NCBI RefSeq assembly: GCF_048595595.1
Contig: NZ_CP184347.1
DNA length: 64,000 bases
DNA from: Bacteroides pyogenes_A
GTDB taxonomy: Bacteria; Bacteroidota; Bacteroidia; Bacteroidales; Bacteroidaceae
Reading direction: 5' to 3' (one strand)
Part shown: positions 35,029-43,624 of the stretch, one piece after another
Position numbering within the stretch: the first letter of the stretch is position 1
Layout of the letters: each line of letters opens with the position of its first letter
The notes under the pieces: model-generated
Databases searched by the model: none
The model's input: only the letters and a program-made list of their open reading frames with translations
Told to the model about the DNA's origin: nothing
Program-made: the position numbers and the translations under genes

Positions 35029-35622
35029 TTATTTTTCAAGCAACGATTCCTTCCACTTCTGGTATTCAATGACCTCAGCGGCAGAAGCAAGGTGCCCCAT
35101 CTCGGCATAACGCTCAATACGCTCAAACTCAGCGGAGAGACGTTCGAAACGGATGCCCCAACCAGAGTCGACAAACCAGTTAAGGTTTCGTACAGGTGCG
35201 TTATAAAGGATGAGTCCACTCTTGGTATCCAACACTTCACGAAGGAATGTGAGATATGCTCTATATTGATGCTCGTGTGATGCCACAAGAGCCAGCTTTT
35301 GCCAACCATTCGCCATAGCCATCTTAACTACTTCGACAGCCTGCTGACGGGTGTGTTGCGATACATCTTCATGTATCAAATCCTCTTCAGGCACACCACC
35401 ATCAAGGATAAAGGGTTTAACTTCTTCGAAAGGGAAGCTACCATAGTCCCTATCGATAATGTTACCGCTAAAGACTATCTTCTTAACCAGACCTTTCTTA
35501 TAGAGGTCAACAGCCTTGCTAAAGCGGAAAAAGCCATCGCCTTCGAGGAGGATGACTGCATCGGATGGAGTAAGGCAATCGTTGTCAACGATTGCAAGGA
35601 TTTTTTCTCTATCTGTAATCAT
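35029..35622 (-). CDS. YdcF/DUF218 family protein
   Basis: This 197-residue soluble protein has the DUF218 pattern: SDAVILLEGDGFFRFSKAVDLYKKG, IVFSGN, the acidic HEDVSQHTRQQAVEVVKMA and LALVASHEHQYRAYLTF. DUF218 proteins such as YdcF bind nucleotides or S-adenosylmethionine, and SanA/ElyC relatives act in envelope polymer assembly. Here there is no membrane helix, so a cytoplasmic role in sugar metabolism is likelier. It lies between the neuB-like gene and the decayed YhcH gene. The specific reaction is unknown. Confidence 0.8.
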   Translation of the reverse strand: MITDREKILAIVDNDCLTPSDAVILLEGDGFFRFSKAVDLYKKGLVKKIVFSGNIIDRDYGSFPFEEVKPFILDGGVPEEDLIHEDVSQHTRQQAVEVVKMAMANGWQKLALVASHEHQYRAYLTFLREVLDTKSGLILYNAPVRNLNWFVDSGWGIRFERLSAEFERIERYAEMGHLASAAEVIEYQKWKESLLEK

Positions 35623-35694
35623 ATTGTCTTATCCTTTTTGGGGGAGATATAGTGCTCTGGAGCATGAAACTCCAGAACACTATTGATATTGATA

Positions 35695-36756
35695 TTAAAG
35701 GTCCTCCCAGAAGATAGGATCTCCAGCAGGAATATCCTTGTTAACAGCCTTGCCAATAATGGTAGTCTTGTACTTAGGCTGAATGCCCAGTGCAGGACGC
35801 AAAACGGTGATATCCTCCTCGGTGAGCTTATGACCAGCCTTGAGGGGACGAGCGGCATAGAGACAACGACGCTGAACAAAGACGGTCTCGGCCTCCTCTT
35901 TCTGAACTTCCTTGACGGTAGAACCCATAGCACGCTCTACCTCACGGATAGAGTCAACCATGAATTTGAACTCCTGAGGCTCCATAGAGTGTGGATGGTC
36001 AGGTCCCTTGTCGGTCTTGTCGAGAGTGAAGTGCTTCTCAATAACACGACCACCGATAACAGTAGATGCAAGAGCAACTACATGCCCAGGAGCGTGATCT
36101 GAGTATCCGGTCAGCACATCGAAAGCAGACTGATAGGTCTTGAGCACATTCACATTAGCACTATCAAGCTTAGAAGGATAGTTGGTAATACACTGCATAA
36201 GGATGAGATCTTTGTTGCCAGCCTTCTGGATGGTACGTACAGCCTCGTCAATTTCAGACATAGTAGCATCACCGGTAGCAAGCATTATAGGAATACCCTT
36301 GCGTGCAATGTAGTCAAGCTGCTCCAACCAAGTAATCTCGCCAGAACCAATCTTGATGAAAGGCACATTAAGAGCCATGCACAAGTCAACAGCCTCCTTG
36401 TAGTAAGGAGATGTAGAGAAGTCAATACCAATCTGAGCGCAATAGTCAGCAATCTCCTTGTGCCAAGCTACGGGGAACTCTGCATCTTTGAACACCTCTG
36501 AAACAGTACGGCCCCAAGAACCATGAACGCCATGAAGCTGCATCTTAGAGAAGCCGCCCTCAGAAACGATACGAGGAGTATCAAAAGTTTGGAACTTGGC
36601 GCAATCTGCACCAGCTGTTTTAGCAGCATCAATCAACTTCTTTGCCTTCTCAATAGAGCCATCGAAGTTGGCACCAATCTCTGCAATAAAATAGGTAGGA
36701 TGGTGAAGACCGATGGTCTTGTTACCAATCTTAATTTCTTTGTTAAAAAATCCCAT
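35695..36756 (-). CDS. NeuB-family nonulosonate synthase
   Basis: This roughly 353-residue enzyme condenses phosphoenolpyruvate with a six-carbon amino sugar to give a nine-carbon 2-keto acid (sialic, legionaminic or pseudaminic type). I start at ATG 36756 (MGFFNKEIKIGNKTIG); the longer frame overlaps the upstream gene by 31 bp. The TIM barrel has FIAEIGANFDGSIEKAK, KIGSGEITWLEQLD, TGYSDHAPG and VIEKHFTLDK. A SAF antifreeze-like domain closes the protein (about 290-350, RPLKAGHKLTEEDITVLRP). Which sugar it uses cannot be said from the sequence. Confidence 0.9.
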   Translation of the reverse strand: MGFFNKEIKIGNKTIGLHHPTYFIAEIGANFDGSIEKAKKLIDAAKTAGADCAKFQTFDTPRIVSEGGFSKMQLHGVHGSWGRTVSEVFKDAEFPVAWHKEIADYCAQIGIDFSTSPYYKEAVDLCMALNVPFIKIGSGEITWLEQLDYIARKGIPIMLATGDATMSEIDEAVRTIQKAGNKDLILMQCITNYPSKLDSANVNVLKTYQSAFDVLTGYSDHAPGHVVALASTVIGGRVIEKHFTLDKTDKGPDHPHSMEPQEFKFMVDSIREVERAMGSTVKEVQKEEAETVFVQRRCLYAARPLKAGHKLTEEDITVLRPALGIQPKYKTTIIGKAVNKDIPAGDPIFWEDL

Positions 36757-36767
36757 TGTACTATATT

Positions 36768-38075
36768 TTAATTTAATCGTTTGAAACCGCCCTGGCAAAC
36801 AGGACCATCAAGAGCCTTCATCACATCACGACCATCCTCGAAATCACGGATGTCAGCAAAGATCTTGTCGAGCTTGCTAAAGTAGTCGTCAAGAATCTCT
36901 GGAGTATGAGCGATACATGGATAGAGACTGTTACCAGCGAGATAACCTTGCTTCAACATCTCCTGTGTAGTGTAGGTCTTATAAGCTAATGCGTTAGGAG
37001 AATCAAATGTATATCCAGCAAGCGCAGGAATACCCCACTGATTGATCTTCAAACCATACTTGTCAGCAAGTGCTTGCCAACGCTTCTTATTTTCGAGACC
37101 GATCATTGTGATTTTCTCCCATGACTTTGTGCGCTCCATCTCTGCAAGGGCTGCAAGTGCCGCAGTAGGACCGATACGCTCTGTCCAAAATGTAGAGCTA
37201 ATCCATGAACCCTGTGCAGCTTCCATGATCTCCTTACGACCTACTACTGTACTAAGTGCATAACCATTAGCCATTGTCTTGCTGTAGATAGTCATATCAG
37301 GCTCTACACCATACTTCATGAACAAACCACCAAATGTCTCACGGAAACCGCTGGTACATTCATCGAAGATAAGAATGATTCCACGCTCTGTACAAAGGTT
37401 ACGTATCTTCTGGAGAAAGTTGTCTTCAGGGCCGAAGTTACGGCATACCTCCATCTTTACTGCTGCCAAATCAGGATTTGTGTCAACAATACCAAGAAGC
37501 TCTTCATAATCGTTGTAGTGAAATGGAATGGCTGTACCACGAAGCCCCTTAGGAACACCACCAGTAGGAATACCTGGGAGAAGGTGACCTGCAAGAGCAT
37601 CGCTCTCACCAAGGTTTACCGATACATACCAATCGTGCCATCCGTGATATCCACAAATAGCGACTTTATCCTTACCGCTAAATGCACGAGCAATACGTAC
37701 ACACATAGAGTTGGCTTCGCCACCACCACGAGTGTAGCGAACACCACCTGCCCAAGGATTCATCTGAAGGAGATTCTCTGCGAGATACACTTCTTCAGGG
37801 CAGTTCAGCGTAGTTAAGTTACCATCACGAACAACCTTCATGACAGCCTCATCAACAGCCTCATTGGCATAACCAAGTACATTTGTACCGATACCCATCA
37901 TTGAGCAATCGATGTACTCCTTGCCATCGAGATCCCAAACATGACATCCCTTTGACTTGCTATAGTATGCAGGCCAATTCTCAGGCAATAACTGCTCTGG
38001 TCTTTTTGAAAGTAACGATGTACCGCCAGGAATCATTGTCTTGGCTTTCTTGTACAAATCTTGTCCTTTACCCAT
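36768..38075 (-). CDS. Class III PLP aminotransferase (glutamate-1-semialdehyde mutase-like)
   Basis: This PLP enzyme of about 435 residues is in the family of GSA 2,1-aminomutase. I see GGTSLLSKRPEQLLPENWP near the start, GGGEANSMCVRIARAFSGKDK, the aromatic pair ICGYHGWHDW, LIFDECTSGFRE with the PLP-binding Asp, and SKTMANGYALS with the Schiff-base Lys. Together with the NeuB- and SpsF-like genes it forms a sugar-synthesis set, so it probably aminates a keto sugar and does not act in haem synthesis. The start is ATG 38075 (MGKGQDLYKKAKTMIPGG); ATG 38099 is also open. Confidence 0.87.
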   Translation of the reverse strand: MGKGQDLYKKAKTMIPGGTSLLSKRPEQLLPENWPAYYSKSKGCHVWDLDGKEYIDCSMMGIGTNVLGYANEAVDEAVMKVVRDGNLTTLNCPEEVYLAENLLQMNPWAGGVRYTRGGGEANSMCVRIARAFSGKDKVAICGYHGWHDWYVSVNLGESDALAGHLLPGIPTGGVPKGLRGTAIPFHYNDYEELLGIVDTNPDLAAVKMEVCRNFGPEDNFLQKIRNLCTERGIILIFDECTSGFRETFGGLFMKYGVEPDMTIYSKTMANGYALSTVVGRKEIMEAAQGSWISSTFWTERIGPTAALAALAEMERTKSWEKITMIGLENKKRWQALADKYGLKINQWGIPALAGYTFDSPNALAYKTYTTQEMLKQGYLAGNSLYPCIAHTPEILDDYFSKLDKIFADIRDFEDGRDVMKALDGPVCQGGFKRLN

Positions 38076-38102
38076 TATTGTAATTTTTACGTAGTTCAAC
38101 TT

Positions 38103-38870
38103 TTATTTTACAACAGAATCATTTGCAATAGACTTAGCATAACCCTCGTCTCTTGCATGCATGTTGTTTAATTCATAGACCTCTTTATGTTGCTTCAGAT
38201 ACTCAATATAATCCTTCCAACCTCTGTCTGTACCGACATTGATGATAAGGTTCTTTATAAGATCAAAATCCTCCTGAGTATCTACAGTAATGCGGTACTC
38301 AGAATAATTCTCATCATTAACCACATTCAAAGATTTAAAGAGATTGCCACCCTTCTCTGTTGAGTTCTTCTTGATGTAAGGTGTAACATGCTCGCGTTCG
38401 CTCTTAAGAGTTGCCTCATTATAAGCCTTCTCCAAAGCAGCGAATTTGAAGCACTCACAATCGACACCGTCAGGGAAAGTTGGGGTGAGGGTGTTAGAAG
38501 CATAATCAAGATCACCTTCAATACATGCAGTAATAACATTGTCAATCTCCTTTGGATCAATAAGAGGACAATCAGATGTTACACGAACAACATAATCTGG
38601 CTGTTCGTCCTTTGCAGTAAAGTAGAAACGCTCGAGAACATCGTCAACAGACCCCTTATATGTTTCTACACCGATGCGATGAGCGATTTCAACAATTTTG
38701 TCTACACCTTCCTCTGTGGTTGTTGCAACCTTTAGTTTGGTAACCTTTGAAGCTTGAAGAATTCTTTTTAGGTGAAGTTCGAGAAGAGTTTCACCATTAA
38801 TCTCTTTCAACACTTTTGCAGGAAAACGAGTTGAACCATATCTTGCCTGAGTAATTGCTAATACTTTCAT
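38103..38870 (-). CDS. SpsF-like cytidylyltransferase
   Basis: The 255-residue protein starts MKVLAITQARYGSTRFPAKVL, the nucleotidyltransferase signature of the CMP-sugar synthetase/SpsF family, followed by RVTSDCPLIDP and NTLTPTFPDGVDCECF. It most likely activates the nonulosonate-like sugar as a CMP derivative. It stands between the CapE-like dehydratase (12 bp) and the aminotransferase gene, in an order often seen for uncommon acidic sugars. It lacks the extra hydrolase domain found in some SpsF/SpsG fusions. Confidence 0.88.
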   Translation of the reverse strand: MKVLAITQARYGSTRFPAKVLKEINGETLLELHLKRILQASKVTKLKVATTTEEGVDKIVEIAHRIGVETYKGSVDDVLERFYFTAKDEQPDYVVRVTSDCPLIDPKEIDNVITACIEGDLDYASNTLTPTFPDGVDCECFKFAALEKAYNEATLKSEREHVTPYIKKNSTEKGGNLFKSLNVVNDENYSEYRITVDTQEDFDLIKNLIINVGTDRGWKDYIEYLKQHKEVYELNNMHARDEGYAKSIANDSVVK

Positions 38871-38882
38871 GTTTGTGATATT

Positions 38883-39977
38883 TTATTCTGAACGAATTTC
38901 CTTTGCTTTTGCGCGAGGTTGGAGACCGAGATCCTCACGGATGAATGTGAGCTTATGGAGAAGATCCTTCATCTCCTGTACATTCAAACGCCGAGTATTG
39001 TGAGAGTGATATTCTTCCATCTTAGCAACATCAGGATTACCTCCTTCAACCTTGTCATAGTTGAGATCACGTCCGTCACAAGGGATGCGGAAGTATTCGC
39101 CACAATCGATAGCACGTGCCATCTCCTCACGAGTAACGAGAGTTTCATACACTTTCTCACCATGACGAGTACCGATAACCTTAACCTCTGTGTTAAGATA
39201 CTTAGGATCAAGCTCTGCATAGGTCTCCTTCAGAGCCTGTACGAGCACATCGAGAGTACAAGCAGGAGCCTTCTGAACAAAGAGGTCACCATTATGTCCA
39301 TGTTCGAAAGCGTACATCACAAGGTCAACAGCATCGTTGAGGGTCATCATGTAACGAGTCATATTAGGATCGGTGATGGTGATGGGCTTTCCCTCGGTCA
39401 TCTGCTCAACCCAGAGAGGAATAACTGAGCCACGACTTGCCATTACGTTACCATAACGGGTGCAGCAGATAGTAGTCTGTGCATTCTCACCAAGCTGACG
39501 ACCTTTAGCCATAGCAACTTTTTCCATCATAGACTTGGAGATTCCCATGGCGTTGATAGGATAAGCTGCTTTATCAGTAGAAAGAACAACGATGTTCTTT
39601 ACACCATGGCGGATGGCAGACTCTAGAACGTTGTTAGTACCCAGGATGTTGGTTTCAACAGCCTGCATAGGGAAGAACTCACATGAAGGGACCTGCTTGA
39701 GAGCTGCAGCAGAGAAGATGTAATCAACACCACCACGCATTGCGATATCAATGCTCTTAGAATCGCGAACATCGCCAATGTAGAACTTTACCTTGTTAGC
39801 AACTTCAGGAGCGTACATATCCTGAAGATGATGACGCATATCATCCTGCTTCTTTTCATCACGCGAGAAAATACGGATTTCCTTAATGTCTGAATTGAGG
39901 AAACGCTTGAGTACCATGTTACCAAATGAACCAGTACCACCTGTAATCAACAGGGTTTTACCTGCAAAAATGCTCAT
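38883..39977 (-). CDS. CapE/FnlA-like UDP-GlcNAc 4,6-dehydratase (5-inverting)
   Basis: This soluble short-chain dehydrogenase of 364 residues has the NAD-binding TGGTGSFGN at about 12-20 and the STDKAAYPINAMGISK segment with Met where classical SDRs have Tyr, as in CapE/FnlA. The C-terminus SHNTRRLNVQEMKDLL is shared with CapE/WbjB. The product, a 2-acetamido-2,6-dideoxy-4-keto-L-sugar nucleotide, leads to L-FucNAc or pseudaminic acid in known pathways. No FnlB/FnlC or PseC homologue follows here, so the route after this step is open. It is the first gene of the AT-rich cassette. Confidence 0.9.
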   Translation of the reverse strand: MSIFAGKTLLITGGTGSFGNMVLKRFLNSDIKEIRIFSRDEKKQDDMRHHLQDMYAPEVANKVKFYIGDVRDSKSIDIAMRGGVDYIFSAAALKQVPSCEFFPMQAVETNILGTNNVLESAIRHGVKNIVVLSTDKAAYPINAMGISKSMMEKVAMAKGRQLGENAQTTICCTRYGNVMASRGSVIPLWVEQMTEGKPITITDPNMTRYMMTLNDAVDLVMYAFEHGHNGDLFVQKAPACTLDVLVQALKETYAELDPKYLNTEVKVIGTRHGEKVYETLVTREEMARAIDCGEYFRIPCDGRDLNYDKVEGGNPDVAKMEEYHSHNTRRLNVQEMKDLLHKLTFIREDLGLQPRAKAKEIRSE

Positions 39978-40045
39978 AACTTAAATAAGTTATTAATGTT
40001 ATTCTATACGTTTTGTTTTATTCTCTAATAATATATTTCTTATTC

Positions 40046-40097
40046 TTCTTCGAATGGCTGCCCTATTCGAAGAATGATCGTTTGGTGACAAGTCACC
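40046..40097 (-). promoter_or_regulatory. Two hairpins in the leader before the CapE-like gene
   Basis: TTCTTCGAAT (40046-40055) pairs exactly with ATTCGAAGAA (40065-40074), and GGTGAC-AA-GTCACC is at 40084-40097. They lie 70-120 nt upstream of the start codon. No strong T-run follows, so they may be RNA structures or protein-binding dyads and not terminators. Confidence 0.4.
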
Positions 40098-40141
40098 TAC
40101 TAATATGATTTGTTTGAACATAAGTATTATATTTTATCAAT

Positions 40142-40539
40142 TCAAGAATATAGTACTTCGTATTTGCTTTGGAACTCTGGAACTATCTTCTTCATTTTTT
40201 TGACAATCTTCATGTCGTCATGGCTATTGGAGAGTTCCTCTAATTCGTCTTCATTGCGTTTAGCAATTTCGTAATTGTACTCTCGAACCTGGGCAATCAT
40301 GATCTCTTGGATATATGGATTGGCTTGGTGCCTTCCTTGACATTGAGAAGACCGATGAATTTAATTTCAATATCCTTTTGCATCCGATAATTTTAATCAT
40401 ACGTCTTGCAAGGTCAACGATTTTAACAAGTTCGCCCATATCTAAGACGAATATTTCACCACCTTTACCCATGGTACCTGCCTCAAACACCAAATTTACA
40501 ACCTCAGGGATAAGCATAAAGAAACGTTCATAGCGAGAA
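40142..40539 (-). pseudogene. 3' remnant of a WbpM/CapD-like dehydratase gene
   Basis: Three frames together give the end of a protein related to the intact gene at 40922-42892: YERFFMLIPEVVNLVFEA and GKGGEIFVLDMGELVKIVDL, then DIEIKFIGL in a second frame and IMIAQVREYNYEIAKRN to VPEFQSKYEVLYS in a third. At least two frameshifts and loss of the 5' two thirds make it non-functional. It marks the boundary between the conserved upstream flank and the AT-rich cassette. From 40540 to 40921 only degenerate sequence and a 16-bp palindrome (AACGGGCTAGCCCGTT, 40890-40905) are visible. Confidence 0.8.
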
Positions 40540-40921
40540 CAATACCATCCGCCCTAATCCCGTAGTAGCGATAGAAATTACACCCTCGAAATGAAATTGG
40601 TCGAAAAGAAGTTTGACGACAATACGCTCAACCCACAGGATGAGGATGGAGATACAGATGCGGCTTGGTCAAAGATTGTCTTCAAGGACCTTACTCTCGC
40701 ACAGGAACTCGAGCAAGAAGAGAAGGTTGAAGTGTTTACCACGGAAGGATGAGTCGGTTATGAACTTGATGGCGTACATGACGTAGAGTGAGCGTATGTA
40801 GTCTACGGGTATGGTAAACCTGATGACTCCTTTACTTCCTTTCGATCTGCTCAGGATAAGCTTTAGCACTCAGCATAAACTCTGCTCAAAACGGGCTAGC
40901 CCGTTCCGGCTACTGCTATTT

Positions 40922-42892
40922 TCATATTTGTGATTTGTTTAAATGTAATGTTTCTATTTTGCGGTGTCCACATTCATCCAACTCCTCATACTCCGAATTT
41001 TTGGAAACGAATTCCGGTACCACGTGTTTCATCAGTTTGACCGTACCGACAATATTTACCGCACGGGAAAGTCGCTCGAACTCCTGATAGTCGGGAAGGA
41101 TGTCGGCATATTCGTATCGGCGGACCTTGGCGACTTTGATTTTTTTGTTTTCGGTAGGTATGGTGTTTTCTCCGTTGCTGAGGACTTCTTCGTAAAGTTT
41201 CTCGCCCGGACGGAGACCGGTGAACTCGATTTGTATGTCTTCGCCGGGACGGTAGCCCGCCAACTCGATCATGCGGGTGGCGAGGTCGACAATCCGGACG
41301 GCTTCGCCCATCTCGAAGACGAAGATTTCGTTGCCCTGCCCCATAGTGGCGGCTTCCAACACAAGGCGGCAGGCTTCGGGGATGGTCATAAAGAAACGGA
41401 TGATATCGGGGTGGGTGACGGTAACGGGACCGCCATTTTCGATCTGCTCTTTGAAAAGGGGGATAACGGAACCGTTGCTGCCCAGCACATTGCCGAAGCG
41501 GGTGGTGATGAAACGGGTATGCCCTTTTACCTTGCCTTCGCCAATAGCACAGCCCAGGCTTTGGACGTAGATTTCAGCCAACCGTTTGGAGCCCCCCATG
41601 ACATTGGTGGGGTTAACGGCTTTATCGGTAGAAACCATAATCATCTTTTCAGCTCCGTACTCTACTGCCATGTCGGCTACCTGGCGCGAGCCGATGACAT
41701 TGACGAGAACGGCTTCGCAGGGGTTCTCTTCCATCAGGGGAACGTGCTTGTAGGCGGCGGCATGGAAGACGATTTGCGGATGGTAGGTGTCGAACACCAT
41801 GCGCAGGCGTTCCCTGACACGGACATCACCGATGACAGGAACGAAATCGAGCGAGGAATAGTTGTGCTCGAACTCGAGACGGACATTGTGCAGGGGGGTC
41901 TCGGCAGAATCGAACATAACGAGCTTGCGGATGCCCATTTGAGCCAACTGGCGACATAGCTCGCTGCCGATGCTACCGGCGGCTCCGGTGACCATAACAA
42001 CTTTGCCGCGGAATTCGTTGACGACTTCTTCCATATTGATATTGATCTCGGGACGCCCCAGTAGGTCTTCGATCTTGATGGGACGCACCCACTGGTGGAA
42101 AACGCCTTTTTCGTCGGCCTCGCTGATGGAGGGGGCGATCAGTGTCTTGATATCGTATTCTTTACAATACTGCAAGAGGCGTTTTTCTTCTTCACGGGTG
42201 TCTTCGTGCCCGGCAAAGAGGATGCCCTGAATGCGGTGGTTGAAGATTTGCTTCTCGAATTCGTCTTTATCGCGGAAAGAGTAGACGGGAAGGTCGGCAA
42301 TGCGCCGGACGCTATCTTTGCTGCCGTAGATATAAAACCCCACGACTTTGTAGTGGGAACTGTTGAGCAGGCGCACTTTGAGAGAAACGCTTTTATCGCC
42401 GATGCCGTAAATAAGAATCCGCATATTTTCTTTGGTGATACGACTCAATATGAATTCGTAGACGAGTATGAGAAGGTTGCGGACAACGACCATGGCAATG
42501 AATGTGAGCATACCGTCGAACAGTAAGAAGAATATCTTCTGACTGTGATGCCAATCAGGATGCAAAAGAAATATCCATAAGGCAATACCCATGACGGCGG
42601 TTTTGACGAGTGAGCTGCAGATGAGCCTCCAGAGTTCGCGCAACTGTGAGAAACGGATGGTGTTGCGATAGGTTCGGAACGCGTAAGACCCCAACAAAGA
42701 TGCCAAAACGGAAACGACTGCCACCCGTAAGAGCATGGCAGGTTGAAAAGAGGTTGCGGTGATGTAGTGGATACCCGTGTATGCGATGAGGGTACAGCAT
42801 AAAGCGATGAATGTATCCAAAGCCAAAACTACCCAATAGCTGAAGTAATTGTTCCGCAGGTAGAGGACAAGGTTATCAAATCTTTTCTTCAT
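40922..42892 (-). CDS. WbpM/CapD-type membrane nucleotide-sugar 4,6-dehydratase
   Basis: This 656-residue protein has four N-terminal transmembrane helices (about 15-140), a CoA-binding-like Rossmann domain (about 155-265) and a catalytic SDR domain with VTGAAGSIGSELCRQLA (about 303-320). The active-site region is VSTDKAVNPTNVMGGSK, with Met in place of the usual Tyr, as in WbpM and PglF. It converts UDP-GlcNAc to a 4-keto-6-deoxy sugar for the polysaccharide. It overlaps upxY by 17 bp and is the second gene of the locus. It is richer in GC than the cassette downstream. Confidence 0.93.
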   Translation of the reverse strand: MKKRFDNLVLYLRNNYFSYWVVLALDTFIALCCTLIAYTGIHYITATSFQPAMLLRVAVVSVLASLLGSYAFRTYRNTIRFSQLRELWRLICSSLVKTAVMGIALWIFLLHPDWHHSQKIFFLLFDGMLTFIAMVVVRNLLILVYEFILSRITKENMRILIYGIGDKSVSLKVRLLNSSHYKVVGFYIYGSKDSVRRIADLPVYSFRDKDEFEKQIFNHRIQGILFAGHEDTREEEKRLLQYCKEYDIKTLIAPSISEADEKGVFHQWVRPIKIEDLLGRPEININMEEVVNEFRGKVVMVTGAAGSIGSELCRQLAQMGIRKLVMFDSAETPLHNVRLEFEHNYSSLDFVPVIGDVRVRERLRMVFDTYHPQIVFHAAAYKHVPLMEENPCEAVLVNVIGSRQVADMAVEYGAEKMIMVSTDKAVNPTNVMGGSKRLAEIYVQSLGCAIGEGKVKGHTRFITTRFGNVLGSNGSVIPLFKEQIENGGPVTVTHPDIIRFFMTIPEACRLVLEAATMGQGNEIFVFEMGEAVRIVDLATRMIELAGYRPGEDIQIEFTGLRPGEKLYEEVLSNGENTIPTENKKIKVAKVRRYEYADILPDYQEFERLSRAVNIVGTVKLMKHVVPEFVSKNSEYEELDECGHRKIETLHLNKSQI

Positions 42893-43493
42893 AGTTCAGG
42901 TTTCTTAATTTACTGCTTTGTTTTTCATTTGCAGGCTCCACATAGCCTACAGGCATGTCGACGCAGGCGCTTCCCAATAAATTGAGACGGACGGCAACTT
43001 TGCTTTTACCGTCGATGGTAACCAATTCGCCTTCGAGCCCTTTCAAAGGGCCTTTAACGACGCAGACTTTTTCACCCCGAAGCAACGGAGAATCGTTCAT
43101 GCAGACGGCTTGGTCGGAATAGTCGAGCATGAAGCGAAAGCGGTTCATCTGTTCATCGGGAATAACGGCGGGAGAACTCTCGCCGCGCAATACCATATAG
43201 CGGCTGACGGCAGGTATGGTGAGTACTTCCATGCGCTGGCAAGGATCGGCATGGACAAAAACCATCATAGGGAGCAGCACGCAGTCGACTACTTTGCGAC
43301 GGTCGCTCCATTGGCGGACTTGCTGCTGGATGGGAACGAAGTTTTCAATTCCCATCTTGGATAAACGGTCGGCGACTTTCTTCTCGTGATGCATACGCAC
43401 GAGAGCGACATACCAACGTTTTGAGCGCGCTACGCTTTCCCCTGTCCCACCGTGCGAGTCAGCGTTAGCCATGTTTTTATCGATTAAATTCAT
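42876..43493 (-). CDS. UpxY-family transcription antiterminator (NusG-like)
   Basis: The product has about 205 residues. The NusG-N domain (RWYVALVRMHHEKKVADRLSKMGIENFVPI) is followed by a KOW-like C-terminal part (GEKVCVVKGPLKGLEGELVTIDGK). UpxY proteins let RNA polymerase read through early termination in their own polysaccharide operon. I start at ATG 43493 (MNLIDKNMANADSHGG). The frame is open up to a TTG at 43556, but this lies upstream of the -7 element, outside the likely mRNA. ATG 43472 is also possible. No upxZ homologue follows. Confidence 0.9.
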   Translation of the reverse strand: MNLIDKNMANADSHGGTGESVARSKRWYVALVRMHHEKKVADRLSKMGIENFVPIQQQVRQWSDRRKVVDCVLLPMMVFVHADPCQRMEVLTIPAVSRYMVLRGESSPAVIPDEQMNRFRFMLDYSDQAVCMNDSPLLRGEKVCVVKGPLKGLEGELVTIDGKSKVAVRLNLLGSACVDMPVGYVEPANEKQSSKLRNLNYEEKI

Positions 43494-43543
43494 TTTACCC
43501 CATTTTATCCGTTGCCGGAGCAACGAACAATTACAATCGTGCG

Positions 43544-43551
43544 CAAAGATA
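43544..43551 (-). promoter_or_regulatory. -7 element of the polysaccharide operon, with leader hairpin
   Basis: TATCTTTG on the minus strand is a full match to TAnnTTTG; the -33 position does not show TTTG. RNA would start near 43537, and its leader of about 44 nt contains the hairpin CGTTGC-CGGA-GCAACG (43510-43525). No inverted repeats flank the element, so it does not look like one of the invertible capsule promoters. Confidence 0.65.
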
Positions 43552-43624
43552 TACAAAAATCTTAATAAACATTTAGCGTTCTCACGCTTTTTTCGTTAAT
43601 CTTGGTAATGTTTCATTTTAATTA

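Noticed and set aside
36768..38075. Assigning the aminotransferase as HemL of haem synthesis
   Set aside because: Its place among NeuB- and SpsF-like sugar genes in a surface-polysaccharide operon makes a sugar substrate more likely.
40540..40921. Short frames between the WbpM-like remnant and the intact gene
   Set aside because: Frames on both strands are under 70 codons and unlike any family I know; the stretch looks degenerate.
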